From contig CAAETU010000006.1 in the NCBI GenBank assembly GCA_900759045.1, positions 1 through 30,422 on the forward strand: DNA of 30,422 bases, in the 5' to 3' direction. Origin of the DNA: an uncultured Collinsella sp. Lineage in GTDB: Bacteria > Actinomycetota > Coriobacteriia > Coriobacteriales > Coriobacteriaceae. The position numbers and the translations under genes are program-made. The notes beneath the pieces are model-generated. The model worked only from the letters and a program-made list of their open reading frames with translations. It was not told the origin of the DNA and searched no databases. Every line of letters begins with the position of its first letter. Position 1 is the first letter of the stretch. Below are positions 21,307 to 30,299 of the stretch, piece by piece.

Positions 21307-21945
21307 CTAGACCGAAAAGACGATCTTACGGCAGTTCCAGAAGTACTGGGCACCCGAGACAATGGTCAAAATCACGGCGATGACGTACAGGAAGCGCGAC
21401 ACCGAATAGACACCGAGCAGCAGCGACACCGGCCCCAGCTGAAGACCGGCCATCGCAAAGACGCACAGATAGCCGCAGATAGAGACCATCGTGGTCGCCG
21501 TCTTATACTTGCCGAGCTTATCGGCGGCAACGACCACACCGGCAGCACTTGCGACCATACGAAGGGCGCTCACCAACAGCTCACGAAACAGGATAATGAA
21601 CACGGACCACACGGTCACCGCGCCAAAATCCAGGAACAGCAGCAGGGCCGAGAACACCAGCAGCTTGTCGGCGATGGGGTCCAAGAACTTGCCGAAATCG
21701 GTGATCTCGTTGCGCGAGCGCGCCAGATAGCCGTCGACCTTATCGGTGCACGACAGGATCACATACAAAATGAAGGCAGCGGCGGCGAGCGGGCCGTCGA
21801 AGGTGCTCCAGTCCGTACCGGCAACGCATGCGTGAGACAGGGCCGAGACGATCATGAACACCGGGATAAAGACGATGCGAACGCACGTCACGATGTTGGC
21901 GGGCGTCCAAACACTCGTCAGTTCCTTATTGCTCTCGTTTGCCAC
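21307..21945 (-). CDS. pgsA: CDP-diacylglycerol-glycerol-3-phosphate 3-phosphatidyltransferase
   Basis: A 212-residue membrane enzyme for the committed step to phosphatidylglycerol. The family signature is complete in DKVDGYLARSRNEITDFGKF followed by LDPIADK: D-x2-DG-x2-AR-x8-G-x3-D-x3-D. The N-terminal PANIVTCVRIVFIPVF and several hydrophobic helices are typical of PgsA. Start is GTG at 21945 with AGGAG upstream inside the rimO end. Position next to cinA and recA is the conserved place of pgsA, so this copy rather than the one at 319-1023 is probably the main phosphatidylglycerophosphate synthase. Confidence 0.92.
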   Translation of the reverse strand: MANESNKELTSVWTPANIVTCVRIVFIPVFMIVSALSHACVAGTDWSTFDGPLAAAAFILYVILSCTDKVDGYLARSRNEITDFGKFLDPIADKLLVFSALLLFLDFGAVTVWSVFIILFRELLVSALRMVASAAGVVVAADKLGKYKTATTMVSICGYLCVFAMAGLQLGPVSLLLGVYSVSRFLYVIAVILTIVSGAQYFWNCRKIVFSV

Positions 21946-21954
21946 AACGCTCTC

Positions 21955-23304
21955 CTACTCCACAACATGACCGATAAGCTCATAGCAGAAGCTATCGGTA
22001 AACTCGACGGTCAGAATATCGCCCACGGACGCCTCGCTGGCGTCCAGATGCACCGCGCCATCGGAATCGGGCGCCTGGAACCAGGCGTGACCGATCAGCT
22101 CGGCGCCGTCCTCAGTCTCTTCGATGCCATCGACGATCACCTGTGCGCGCTCGCCCACATGGGCCGCCGTGGCGGCAAAACCGAGCGACTCGGCCAGATC
22201 CATGGCCTCCTGGGCACGCTCGAGCTTGACCTCCTCATCGACCTGGCCCTCCATCTTGGCGGCCAGGCTGCCCTCCTCACGCGAGTAGGCGAAAACGCTC
22301 GTGTAGTCAAAGCCGACGGTGTCCATAAAGTCGATAAGATCGCGAAACTCGTCGTCGGTCTCGGTCGGGAAGCCGACCATGGCCGTGGAGCGAATCACAA
22401 TACCGGGGATGCGCTCGCGAAGGTCGCGGAACAGATCCTCGAGCTCCTGGCGCGAACCGGAGCGACGCATGGCCTTGAGGATGCGCGCATCGCAGTGCTG
22501 TACGGGGATATCGATATAGGGCAGTACCTCGGGCGTATCGCGAATCGTCTCGATAAGCTCGTCGGTCATGCCCTCGGGCTGCAGATAGAGCACGCGGACC
22601 CAGACGTTATGCGGGCGCACAGCCTCGGCGACGGCACGCAGCAGCTGCGCCAGATTGCGCGGCGAGCCCTCGGCGAAGTCCTCGTCGGCAAAGTCGGTGC
22701 CCCAAATGCCCGTGTCCTGGCCGATCAGCACGATCTCGCGCACACCGCCGGCAACCAGGTCGCGCACCTCGGAGATAATGCTCTCAGCATTGCGCGAATG
22801 ATAGCGACCGCGAATGTAGGGGATCATGCAGAAGCTGCAAAAACGATTGCAGCCATCGGAAATCTTGACGTAGGCAACGGCACCCTCGACAGTACGCTTG
22901 ACCTGCGGGATATAGGCCGCGATCTCGCGCTCCACGCCAAGAACGTCATCGATGACTGAGACGATACCGTCTTCCTCATCGGCCTTCACAAAGGCCGCGA
23001 CCTCGGGAAGCTCGTCGGGCAGGTCATCGCCGTAACGAGACGGCACGCAACCGCACATGACGATGGGGCAGGCGCGAACGCCGTCCTGCACCTCGTTAGC
23101 GAGCTCGAGCGTGGTCTCGATGCTCTCGGACGTCGCCGAGGCGAGAAACGAGCAGGTGTTGACGATAGCGATATCGGCATCCTGCGGTTCGAATGCCTCT
23201 TCGTAGCCCGCAGCGGTCAAAAGAGAACGCATGCGGTCGGTATCGACCTCGTTCTTGGCACAGCCAAGCGTGATGTAGAGTACGGAGCCCAACGGAGTAT
23301 CCAT
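21955..23304 (-). CDS. rimO: Ribosomal protein uS12 methylthiotransferase
   Basis: A 449-residue radical-SAM enzyme that methylthiolates the conserved aspartate of ribosomal protein S12. The auxiliary-cluster cysteines are C15 (TLGCAKNEVD), C51 (VNTCSF) and C86 (CGC). The radical-SAM motif is C152-x3-C156-x2-C159 (GCNRFCSFCMIP). A C-terminal TRAM domain ends the protein. TLGCAKN and FCSFCMIP distinguish it from MiaB, encoded at 13931-15301. Start is ATG at 23304; the AAAGGA upstream is about 12 bases away, rather far. pgsA starts within ten bases of its stop. Confidence 0.95.
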   Translation of the reverse strand: MDTPLGSVLYITLGCAKNEVDTDRMRSLLTAAGYEEAFEPQDADIAIVNTCSFLASATSESIETTLELANEVQDGVRACPIVMCGCVPSRYGDDLPDELPEVAAFVKADEEDGIVSVIDDVLGVEREIAAYIPQVKRTVEGAVAYVKISDGCNRFCSFCMIPYIRGRYHSRNAESIISEVRDLVAGGVREIVLIGQDTGIWGTDFADEDFAEGSPRNLAQLLRAVAEAVRPHNVWVRVLYLQPEGMTDELIETIRDTPEVLPYIDIPVQHCDARILKAMRRSGSRQELEDLFRDLRERIPGIVIRSTAMVGFPTETDDEFRDLIDFMDTVGFDYTSVFAYSREEGSLAAKMEGQVDEEVKLERAQEAMDLAESLGFAATAAHVGERAQVIVDGIEETEDGAELIGHAWFQAPDSDGAVHLDASEASVGDILTVEFTDSFCYELIGHVVE

Positions 23305-23330
23305 GTTGGAGAGCGGTCCTTTCGAGTAAG

Positions 23331-23828
23331 TTAGCGGTAGTTGGTAAACTGCAGCGGCTGGCCGTAGTCCTGGTCGCGCAGGAACTGAATCACCGTCTGA
23401 AGCGCATCCTTCGAGGCCGAGGTAACGCGCAGTTTATCGGCATCGATGGTCACCTTGACCTTGAGCTTTTGATCCTTGATGTCCTTATTGATCTTCTTGG
23501 CGGTCGCCTGGTCGATGCCCTCGACGATATGGCCGAGCACGCGCACGGTACCGCCCGAAGCCGCCTGCGGCGCGTCCCAAGAGACAGCCTTAAGGTCGAT
23601 GCCGCGCTTGATGAGCTTAGAGCTCAGCACGTCAATAATCTGCTTGGAGACAAAATCGGCCGGGGCATTGATCGTAAAGAGCTTGTCGCCCTTCGAAAGC
23701 TCGATGGTGGCGCCGGAGTCCTTGAGGTCATAGCGCTGAGAGATCTCGCGGGTGGTCTGCTGGAAGGCGTTATCGACCTCCTGCATATTGACCTCGGACA
23801 CAACGTCGAAGCTGGAATCTTTAGCCAT
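23331..23828 (-). CDS. YajQ-family nucleotide-binding protein
   Basis: A 165-residue cytoplasmic protein of the YajQ (UPF0234) family. SSFDVVSEVNMQEVDNAF, REISQRYDLKDS and the C-terminal LRDQDYGQPLQFTNYR are almost universal in it. Members bind nucleotides, and one in Xanthomonas binds cyclic di-GMP. A general function is not settled. Start is ATG at 23828 with GAAAGGAAG upstream. It lies 26 bases after the RodZ-like gene and 26 before rimO in the same direction. Confidence 0.93.
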   Translation of the reverse strand: MAKDSSFDVVSEVNMQEVDNAFQQTTREISQRYDLKDSGATIELSKGDKLFTINAPADFVSKQIIDVLSSKLIKRGIDLKAVSWDAPQAASGGTVRVLGHIVEGIDQATAKKINKDIKDQKLKVKVTIDADKLRVTSASKDALQTVIQFLRDQDYGQPLQFTNYR

Positions 23829-23854
23829 GGTTCTTCCTTTCGGTAGGGGGAGCC

Positions 23855-25369
23855 TTAGTAGCTGTCGTACGAATAGTCGTCTGAATCGTTTGCAGTCTGG
23901 CCGTCGGATGCCGTGTCGGTACCGTCGGTAGACTGAGGGTCGGTGCCGTCGCTAGACTGGGCGTCGGTGCCGTCGGCAGCATCATTGCCGTCGGTACTCT
24001 CGCCATCCTCGGACTCTTCGGTCTCCTTCTTGGGAACGGTAATGGTCACGCGCGCCACACCCGATGTCTTGGTGTCGTAGCGAACCTTTTCACCGTTCTT
24101 GGTAACCGTAACATCGGAGGGCTTGGACGTGGTGATCTCGATCGAGGACTCGGGCGTGTACTCCTGCTCAAAGGGACCGGTTGCCTGGGCGCCGAAGACC
24201 GATTTACCGTCGACCTTGACCTCGATCCAGGCGGTCTTGCCCTTGGCAACGGAGACCTTGACCTTGATGACCTCGTCCTCTTTCTTTTTCGCGTTCGCCT
24301 TGGCGGCATCGGAATCGGCAGAATCCGTCGCCTCGTCGGTGCCTTCATCCTCGTCAACAGATTCGGTCTTCTTGGAAGACTTCTTGGTCGTCGTCTTGGT
24401 GGCCGCGGGCGTCTCGGGCGTCGACTCGGGTACAGAAGAGCCACAGCCACGCAGGAGGACCACGATGAGCAGAATCAACAAAAGCGCCACGGCACCGATG
24501 CCGGCGTAGATGATGCGCGGATCGAGTCCATTGTTCTGAGGAGCACGTCCACCGCCGCGTCCGCGATTGGAGCCGCCACGGCCATTCCCCTGCGGCATAC
24601 GGCCGCGACCGCTATCGGGACGACCACGATAGGCGCCCTGGCGCTGCGAGCCACGCTGGCCCGAACGCGGCGCAAGCTCGCCACGGTTCTGATAGCCACG
24701 CTGGTCAGAGCGAGGCGCCGAAGAGCGCTGGCCGTAAGGCTGCGATTGCGAACGAAGGCGCGGCGTCACCTGCGTGGTATCGGCGTCGGCGTAACCACCG
24801 CGGGAACGCCCGGCAGAAACTCCGCGATAACCACGACCGGAGTAGCCTCCGTCGCCGTAACCGGCGCGAGGATCGCGACTCAACCCGCGAGCGGCGGGAA
24901 GCGCACGGTCATCCGGCATAGGCGTACTGCGAAATCGATCTCGCTGAGAACGAATATCCTCGCTGGAGCCCGTCTCAGTGATATAACCCGCCTGCGGAGG
25001 ACGCTGGCCGTACCGCGTCGAGCGACCACCCTGAACCATCAGAAAGCGTCCGTTATCGACCGACGAACGCGAGTTAACGTAGCCGGCAGCATCCTGAAAA
25101 CGACCGCCCTGCTGCGAGGTCTCGCGTTCATATGCCATAAGGTCGTCAAAATAGGCATTAACGACCTCGCGCGGATTGAGGCCCAAAAAGCGAGCGTAGC
25201 TCGAAATCATGCCCTGCGCATAGCCGCGCGGGGGCATCGATGCAAAGTTACCGGTCTCGAAAAACTCGATGATCTGCGGCCTGATTTTGATGGTGTTGGC
25301 GACCTGCTGGATGGAAAGGCCCATCCGGCGACGCTGCTCGAGCAGCATGTCACCAAAGCGTGCAGCCAT
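23855..25369 (-). CDS. RodZ-like helix-turn-helix membrane protein with RG-rich linker
   Basis: A 504-residue protein with RodZ architecture. A Cro/CI-type helix-turn-helix lies at residues about 5-75 (FGDMLLEQRRRMGLSIQQVA). One membrane helix is at about 286-307 (IIYAGIGAVALLLILLIVVLL), and an external domain at about 368-447 resembles DUF4115. RodZ links cell shape machinery to the membrane. Unusual here are a 200-residue disordered cytoplasmic linker with many RG and RGG steps (about 165-275) and a repetitive acidic tail with DGTD units (about 458-486). Its ATG at 25369 overlaps the ftsK stop by one base. No mreB is in the window. Confidence 0.82.
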   Translation of the reverse strand: MAARFGDMLLEQRRRMGLSIQQVANTIKIRPQIIEFFETGNFASMPPRGYAQGMISSYARFLGLNPREVVNAYFDDLMAYERETSQQGGRFQDAAGYVNSRSSVDNGRFLMVQGGRSTRYGQRPPQAGYITETGSSEDIRSQRDRFRSTPMPDDRALPAARGLSRDPRAGYGDGGYSGRGYRGVSAGRSRGGYADADTTQVTPRLRSQSQPYGQRSSAPRSDQRGYQNRGELAPRSGQRGSQRQGAYRGRPDSGRGRMPQGNGRGGSNRGRGGGRAPQNNGLDPRIIYAGIGAVALLLILLIVVLLRGCGSSVPESTPETPAATKTTTKKSSKKTESVDEDEGTDEATDSADSDAAKANAKKKEDEVIKVKVSVAKGKTAWIEVKVDGKSVFGAQATGPFEQEYTPESSIEITTSKPSDVTVTKNGEKVRYDTKTSGVARVTITVPKKETEESEDGESTDGNDAADGTDAQSSDGTDPQSTDGTDTASDGQTANDSDDYSYDSY

Positions 25370-28143
25370 CAGAATCCTCCAAACTCACGATCTTCACGTG
25401 CCATCTCGGCGTCGACAGACTCCAGCGCAGCGAGCCCCTCCTCGTCCAGCAGGACCTCGCGTGGCTTGGAACCGTCGGGCGGACCGACGACACCCTTTTC
25501 TTCCAGCATGTCCATAATACGCCCGGCGCGCGCATAGCCAACCTTGAGGCGGCGTTGCAGGCCAGATGTGGAGCCCAGCTGCGATTCCACCACAATATGG
25601 GCGGCCTCCCAGATAAGCGGATCGTCATCTTGCGGTTCGGCAACGCCCGTGCGAACAATGCCGCCACCAGCCATGGACATGGAAGCAGGCGCCACGGCAG
25701 ACAGAATCTCCTCGTGGTAGTCGGGCTCGCTTTGCGACTTAACGAACTCGACGATCTCGTTGATCTCGTCGTCCGAGACAAAACAGCCCTGGATACGGCG
25801 GGGCTTGCCCCAGTCGACCTTGGAGAACAGCATGTCGCCCAAACCAGTAAGCTTTTCGGCGCCCATCTGGTCGATAATGACGCGGGAATCGATGCCCGTA
25901 GCCACGTTAAAGGCGATACGGTTGGTGATGTTGGCCTTAATAAGGCCCGTCACCACGTTGGAGCTGGGGCGCTGCGTAGCCACGATAAGGTGAATACCGG
26001 CAGCACGGCCCAGCTGGGCGATACGGACGATCGAGGCCTCGACATCCTTGCCGGCTACCATCATCAGGTCCGAAAGCTCGTCGATGATGATGACCAGATA
26101 GGGCATCTTTTGCGGCGGGTTATCGTAATGCTCAAACTCGCCGGCGGCCTGCTTTTCGTTATAGGTCGAGATCTTGCGCACGTTAAGGCGCTCGAAGACC
26201 TTCAGGCGGCGCTCCATCTCGGACACCGCCCACTGCAAGGCACTCGCGGCCTGCTTGGGCTCGGTCACTACGGGCACGTAAAGGTGCGGCAGGCCGTTAT
26301 AGCCTGCGAGCTCGACGCGCTTGGGGTCGACCATGATCAGGCGAACGTCCTCGGGAAGAGCGCGCATGAGCAGGGTCGTGATGATGGAGTTGATCATGAC
26401 CGACTTACCCGAACCGGTGGTACCGGCGATCAGCAGGTGGGGCATCTTGGCGAGGTCGGCGACAACCGGCGTGCCCTCGGCATCGCGACCGATGGCAAGC
26501 TCGAGCGGACCGCCCTTCACATAGGGAAGCACGTCGCCCAGATTGACGTTCTGACGCTTGCGATTGGGAATCTCGATACCAACGAGCGAGGTGCCGGGGA
26601 TCGGCGCGAAGATGCGCACCGACTGGGCGGCAAGCGAAAGCGCGATATCGTCCTCGAGGCTCGAGATCTTGCTCACGCGCTCGCCCTCACCGGGCTGCAG
26701 CTTAAAGGTCGTGACCGTGGGGCCGGCAATCCAGCCGACGACGCGAGCGCTACGGCCAAACTCAAGCAAGGTGGACTGCAACGACTCGGCAGTCTGTTCC
26801 AGCTCCTTATCAGAAGACGCGGAGGACGCCGACTGCGGGTTAGCATGCAGGATTTCAAGCGGCGGGAGTTTGAGGCCGTCCTCTTGTTCGCCCTCGGCAT
26901 CGGCAACGGTACCGTCCGCTCCCCCATCACCGGCTGCAACAGGAGCAGCGGAAGCCGTAGAGGAGGAATCGGCAACCTTGGGATGCTTGAGGAAGTCGGG
27001 GATCTGCGGAGCTGCCGAAACGGGATTCACGGCAAACGGCGGTTCGGACTCATCAGCCTTGTCCGGGTCGTCTTCCATCGAAAACTGTCCGGTGACCTGT
27101 CCTGCCTTGGCACGGCGACGCGGCAGCAAGGTTGTCTTGGCGGTCTCGAGCGGAGTCTCGTCGTCCTCGTCATCGCCCTCGGTGAGTTCGATTTCGCTAT
27201 CGGACCAAGACGGGTCGGGCTCGCTCGTGTTGAGCTTGGGCGCGGCCTTGCCCTTCTTGGCATGGCGACGCGGCAGCAGCGTGGTCTTGGCTCGCTCGGC
27301 CTCCACGGCCTCGGACACGTCAACAAACGGGTCATCGTCCTCGTCGTCATCCAAAACCGGGTCGGCATCGCCACCCATGAACGTGGTCACCGCGGCGTCA
27401 GCCCCCTTCTGGCGCAGAATGCTCAGGTGCGGACGGGCAACGCCGGGAACCGACAGGGCCTCTTCATCGCCCCACGGGCTCGCGTTGACATCGGCACGAC
27501 GGCGCTCGGCAAAATCGGCAGCGCGATCACGTGCGGAGCGCAAAACGCCACCCACCGAAAAGCCAATGATGACCAGGCCAACGACGACAAGGCCCAGCAA
27601 GACAACCATAGCGATAGGTTTACCCAGGGCGTTTTGCAAGGCACTTGCGATAAAGGCGCCAATGTAGCCGCCCGAGGCGGAAAGGTTCTGCGGCGTAAAC
27701 ATGAGGTCGCACGAGTCGGTCGTACCCGGAACCATCAACGATAGGATAGAAACAATGGCCACAAAGACCACGGCACCACCCGCGACCGAGCGAATGTTGA
27801 GCGGCGAGTCCTCACCCAAAAAGAGCGTGGCGGCAAACAGCAAGATGACGATCGGCAGCACGTAGGCGCCCAGGCCAAAGCCGAGGTGATAGAAACCGGC
27901 AACCGCAGCTGTCACGGGTGCCGTTGCCGGAGAAATCACGGCAATGAAGGACGCAATCGCCAAAACGGCAATGATAACGCCGGCGATATCGCGATTGGCC
28001 GAAGGCTCGACCAGGGGTTCGAACTCATCGAACTCGGACTCGTGGCCCTTATTGGCACGCAGATGGGAACCGGCACCCTTAGCAGATGCCGGTTGGTTGT
28101 TGGATTTGTTGCCTTTGGCGTTTTGTGCAGATCCGCGCGCCAA
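25369..28143 (-). CDS. ftsK: DNA translocase FtsK/SpoIIIE
   Basis: A 924-residue septal motor that pumps chromosomal DNA during division. Four hydrophobic segments lie at residues about 52-200, then an acidic linker (about 255-430). The RecA-like motor has Walker A AGTTGSGKS (573-581) and Walker B IIIDEL (685-690). The C-terminal gamma winged helix (about 858-905) shows LGSTSGLQRRLKVGYARAGR, the part that reads KOPS-type guide sequences. Start is TTG at 28143, preceded by a perfect GGAGG five bases upstream inside the rnj end; no in-frame ATG exists nearby. The linker carries two copies of AKTTLLPRR exactly 50 residues apart. Confidence 0.95.
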   Translation of the reverse strand: MARGSAQNAKGNKSNNQPASAKGAGSHLRANKGHESEFDEFEPLVEPSANRDIAGVIIAVLAIASFIAVISPATAPVTAAVAGFYHLGFGLGAYVLPIVILLFAATLFLGEDSPLNIRSVAGGAVVFVAIVSILSLMVPGTTDSCDLMFTPQNLSASGGYIGAFIASALQNALGKPIAMVVLLGLVVVGLVIIGFSVGGVLRSARDRAADFAERRRADVNASPWGDEEALSVPGVARPHLSILRQKGADAAVTTFMGGDADPVLDDDEDDDPFVDVSEAVEAERAKTTLLPRRHAKKGKAAPKLNTSEPDPSWSDSEIELTEGDDEDDETPLETAKTTLLPRRRAKAGQVTGQFSMEDDPDKADESEPPFAVNPVSAAPQIPDFLKHPKVADSSSTASAAPVAAGDGGADGTVADAEGEQEDGLKLPPLEILHANPQSASSASSDKELEQTAESLQSTLLEFGRSARVVGWIAGPTVTTFKLQPGEGERVSKISSLEDDIALSLAAQSVRIFAPIPGTSLVGIEIPNRKRQNVNLGDVLPYVKGGPLELAIGRDAEGTPVVADLAKMPHLLIAGTTGSGKSVMINSIITTLLMRALPEDVRLIMVDPKRVELAGYNGLPHLYVPVVTEPKQAASALQWAVSEMERRLKVFERLNVRKISTYNEKQAAGEFEHYDNPPQKMPYLVIIIDELSDLMMVAGKDVEASIVRIAQLGRAAGIHLIVATQRPSSNVVTGLIKANITNRIAFNVATGIDSRVIIDQMGAEKLTGLGDMLFSKVDWGKPRRIQGCFVSDDEINEIVEFVKSQSEPDYHEEILSAVAPASMSMAGGGIVRTGVAEPQDDDPLIWEAAHIVVESQLGSTSGLQRRLKVGYARAGRIMDMLEEKGVVGPPDGSKPREVLLDEEGLAALESVDAEMAREDREFGGF

Positions 28144-28144
28144 A

Positions 28145-29815
28145 CTAAACCTCCATGACGACTGGGATGATCATCGGACGGGTGCGCGTGCGGCTCCAGA
28201 TAAAGTTGGAGAGCGAATCGCGCACGGCCTTGCGAATGGCATCGGAGCCGCTACTGGTAAAGCTAAACTTGCCCTTCTCGATCGTCTTCATGATGGCTGC
28301 GGAGGCATCCTCGGAGAACTGGTCGTCGATGGCAAACGAAACGCCGCGGCCCGAGAACTCGATAGCCTCGATCTTCTTGTGCTTGAGCGAGACGATGGCA
28401 ACAGCCGTGACCATACCGTCGTTGGCGAGCTTTTGGCGATCGCGAAGGACGATGGGGTCGGTGTCGCCGATGCGCAGACCGTCGACATAAACGACGCCGG
28501 ACTCGACGGGCGCACCGCGTTTGACGATACCGCCCCGCATCTCGAGCGTGTCACCGTTATCGAGGATAAAGATGTGATCGTCCTTAAGGCCCATCTTGCG
28601 GGCTAGCTGGGCATGGGCGCGCAGGTGAACGGCCTCGCCGTGAACCGGCATAAAGTAGGTGGGCTTGGCCATGGCCATCAGGAGCTTGAGCTCCTCCTGA
28701 CTGCCGTGGCCCGAGACGTGGACGAGTGCGCGATTCTTATCCCACACGTCGCAGCCAAGCTTGGCCAGGCTGTTGACGACCTGCTGCACGGCCTTCTCGT
28801 TGCCGGGAACGGGAGTTGCCGAGAGGATGACGGTATCGCCCTCGTGGATGGAGAGCGTCTTGTGCTCGCCGTTGGCCATGCGGGACAGGGCCGACAGCGG
28901 CTCGCCCTGAGAACCGGTGCACATGACGACGATCTTATCGTCGGGCAGGTTATCAATGTCGAAGGCATCGATGATATCGGCATCGTCGATGTTGAGATAG
29001 CCAAGCTCACGCGCCACGCGGGTGTTGGTGAGCATGGAACGTCCGGTCACGACGACCTTGCGGCCACACTTGCGGGCGGCATCGCAGATCTGCTGCAGGC
29101 GATGGATGTGGCTCGAGAACGACGCGACGAACACGCGGCCCGGCGCGTTCTTGATGGCGTGCAGCAGGTTGGGGCCGACCTCGGCCTCGGACTTGGTAAA
29201 GCCAGGAACCGTGGCGTTGGTGGAGTCGGAAAGCAGCAGGTCGATGCCCTGCTTGGCAAAGCGGCTGATGGCGGCATAGTCGGGCGTGACGCCATCGATG
29301 GGCGTCTGGTCGAGCTTAAAGTCGCCCGTGTGCATAACGGTGCCCTGGTTGGTGCGAATAAACACGCCCAAAGCACCCGGAATGGAGTGCGTCATGGAGA
29401 AGAAGTCGAGCGAGATGCCACCGAGATTGACGTGGCTGCCGCCCTTGACCTCACGGAACTTGGGCGCGCGAATGCGGAACTCGGAGAGCTTACCCTCGAT
29501 AAAACCGAGCGTCAGCTTGCTCGAGAAGATGGGCACCTTGTTGTTGAGGTCCTGCAGCAGGTACGGAAGCGAACCGGTGTGGTCCTCGTGGCCGTGGGTG
29601 ACGACGATGCCGCGGAGCTTCTCCTCGTTCTCCAGGACATAGGTGTAGTCGGGAAGCACCAGGTCGATACCGGGCTGGGAGTCGTCGGGGAACATGAGGC
29701 CGGCGTCGACGAGCACCATGTCGTCGCCGCACTCGAAGACCGTCATGTTCTTGCCGATGCCGTCAAGGCCGCCGAGCGGAATGATCTTCAAGGGAGATGA
29801 TTTTTTAGCTGCCAT
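28145..29815 (-). CDS. rnj: Ribonuclease J
   Basis: A 556-residue metallo-beta-lactamase/beta-CASP nuclease with 5'-3' exo- and endonuclease activity in mRNA decay and rRNA maturation. The metal-binding motif H74-G-H-E-D-H79 is in VVTHGHEDHTGS. LGGLDGIGKNM at the start, MHTGDFKLD, the beta-CASP DSTNATVPGFTKSE and CTGSQGEP, and the HVSGHGSQEELK and PVHGEAVHL segments are all present. Start is ATG at 29815; the AAAGGA upstream is about 14 bases away and no better in-frame start exists, so translation may be modest. It is first in the leftward series with ftsK one base behind, as rnj lies upstream of spoIIIE/ftsK in Bacillus. Confidence 0.96.
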   Translation of the reverse strand: MAAKKSSPLKIIPLGGLDGIGKNMTVFECGDDMVLVDAGLMFPDDSQPGIDLVLPDYTYVLENEEKLRGIVVTHGHEDHTGSLPYLLQDLNNKVPIFSSKLTLGFIEGKLSEFRIRAPKFREVKGGSHVNLGGISLDFFSMTHSIPGALGVFIRTNQGTVMHTGDFKLDQTPIDGVTPDYAAISRFAKQGIDLLLSDSTNATVPGFTKSEAEVGPNLLHAIKNAPGRVFVASFSSHIHRLQQICDAARKCGRKVVVTGRSMLTNTRVARELGYLNIDDADIIDAFDIDNLPDDKIVVMCTGSQGEPLSALSRMANGEHKTLSIHEGDTVILSATPVPGNEKAVQQVVNSLAKLGCDVWDKNRALVHVSGHGSQEELKLLMAMAKPTYFMPVHGEAVHLRAHAQLARKMGLKDDHIFILDNGDTLEMRGGIVKRGAPVESGVVYVDGLRIGDTDPIVLRDRQKLANDGMVTAVAIVSLKHKKIEAIEFSGRGVSFAIDDQFSEDASAAIMKTIEKGKFSFTSSGSDAIRKAVRDSLSNFIWSRTRTRPMIIPVVMEV

Positions 29816-30003
29816 AGGTTCGTGTGGTTTCCTTTCTTCGAAACGGGTCTGGAACAACCGACGGGGCGCTTCTGGCAAACCGACCGCCGGGAACGTACAA
29901 ACATGCACCATAGAGTCGATGCAGTAACCACAGTATGATACCCATTTGCCCACCAACAGACCACCCATGCATCAAAGCCCCATCTGAACCTGTGTATCCC
30001 GCC

Positions 30004-30144
30004 GGTCTGGGCTCAGCGGCCCCGGCACGGGCTAAGCTTCCTGCTCTACAGTCCTGCTCACGACGGAGGCCACATTAAGTGGCCTCCTGTTCGTGCGGAA
30101 CTCGCGATAAACTTAGCCCGTGCCGGGGCCGCTGAGACCAGACC
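30004..30144. repeat. Family 2 structured repeat, copy A, inside a long palindrome
   Basis: Arms 30004-30036 and 30112-30144 are complementary at 32 of 33 positions (25 bp, one mismatch, 7 bp). The 75 enclosed bases hold a second hairpin: GGAGGCCAC (30065-30073) with GTGGCCTCC (30079-30087) around ATTAA, above a 5 bp lower stem (30059-30063 with 30091-30095). Read on the leftward strand, the core begins AAGTTTATCGCGAGTTCCGC and ends GCAGGACTGTA, and matches copy B at 30303-30370. The outer palindrome is not present around copy B. Confidence 0.85.
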
Positions 30145-30299
30145 TGCCAATAAAGGACAGGTTTATTTAAGTAGGTTTTATCTGAGGAAATGCTGCTACG
30201 TCTATCTACAGATCTGAAATCTGACTACTGAATAGACTGTCTAACTCAATAGCGAGCGGCACTAACCAGCCCTTTTGCTTGCGCCCGGGAGGGACGCAT

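Noticed and set aside
20818..22959. 713-codon rightward open frame opposite cinA, pgsA and rimO
   Set aside because: It runs across three well-supported genes on the other strand, has no recognisable domain, and its His/Arg/Gly-rich composition is typical of the antisense frame of high-G+C genes.
25360..27744. 794-codon rightward open frame opposite ftsK
   Set aside because: Antisense shadow of a conserved ftsK; no motifs and no ribosome site.
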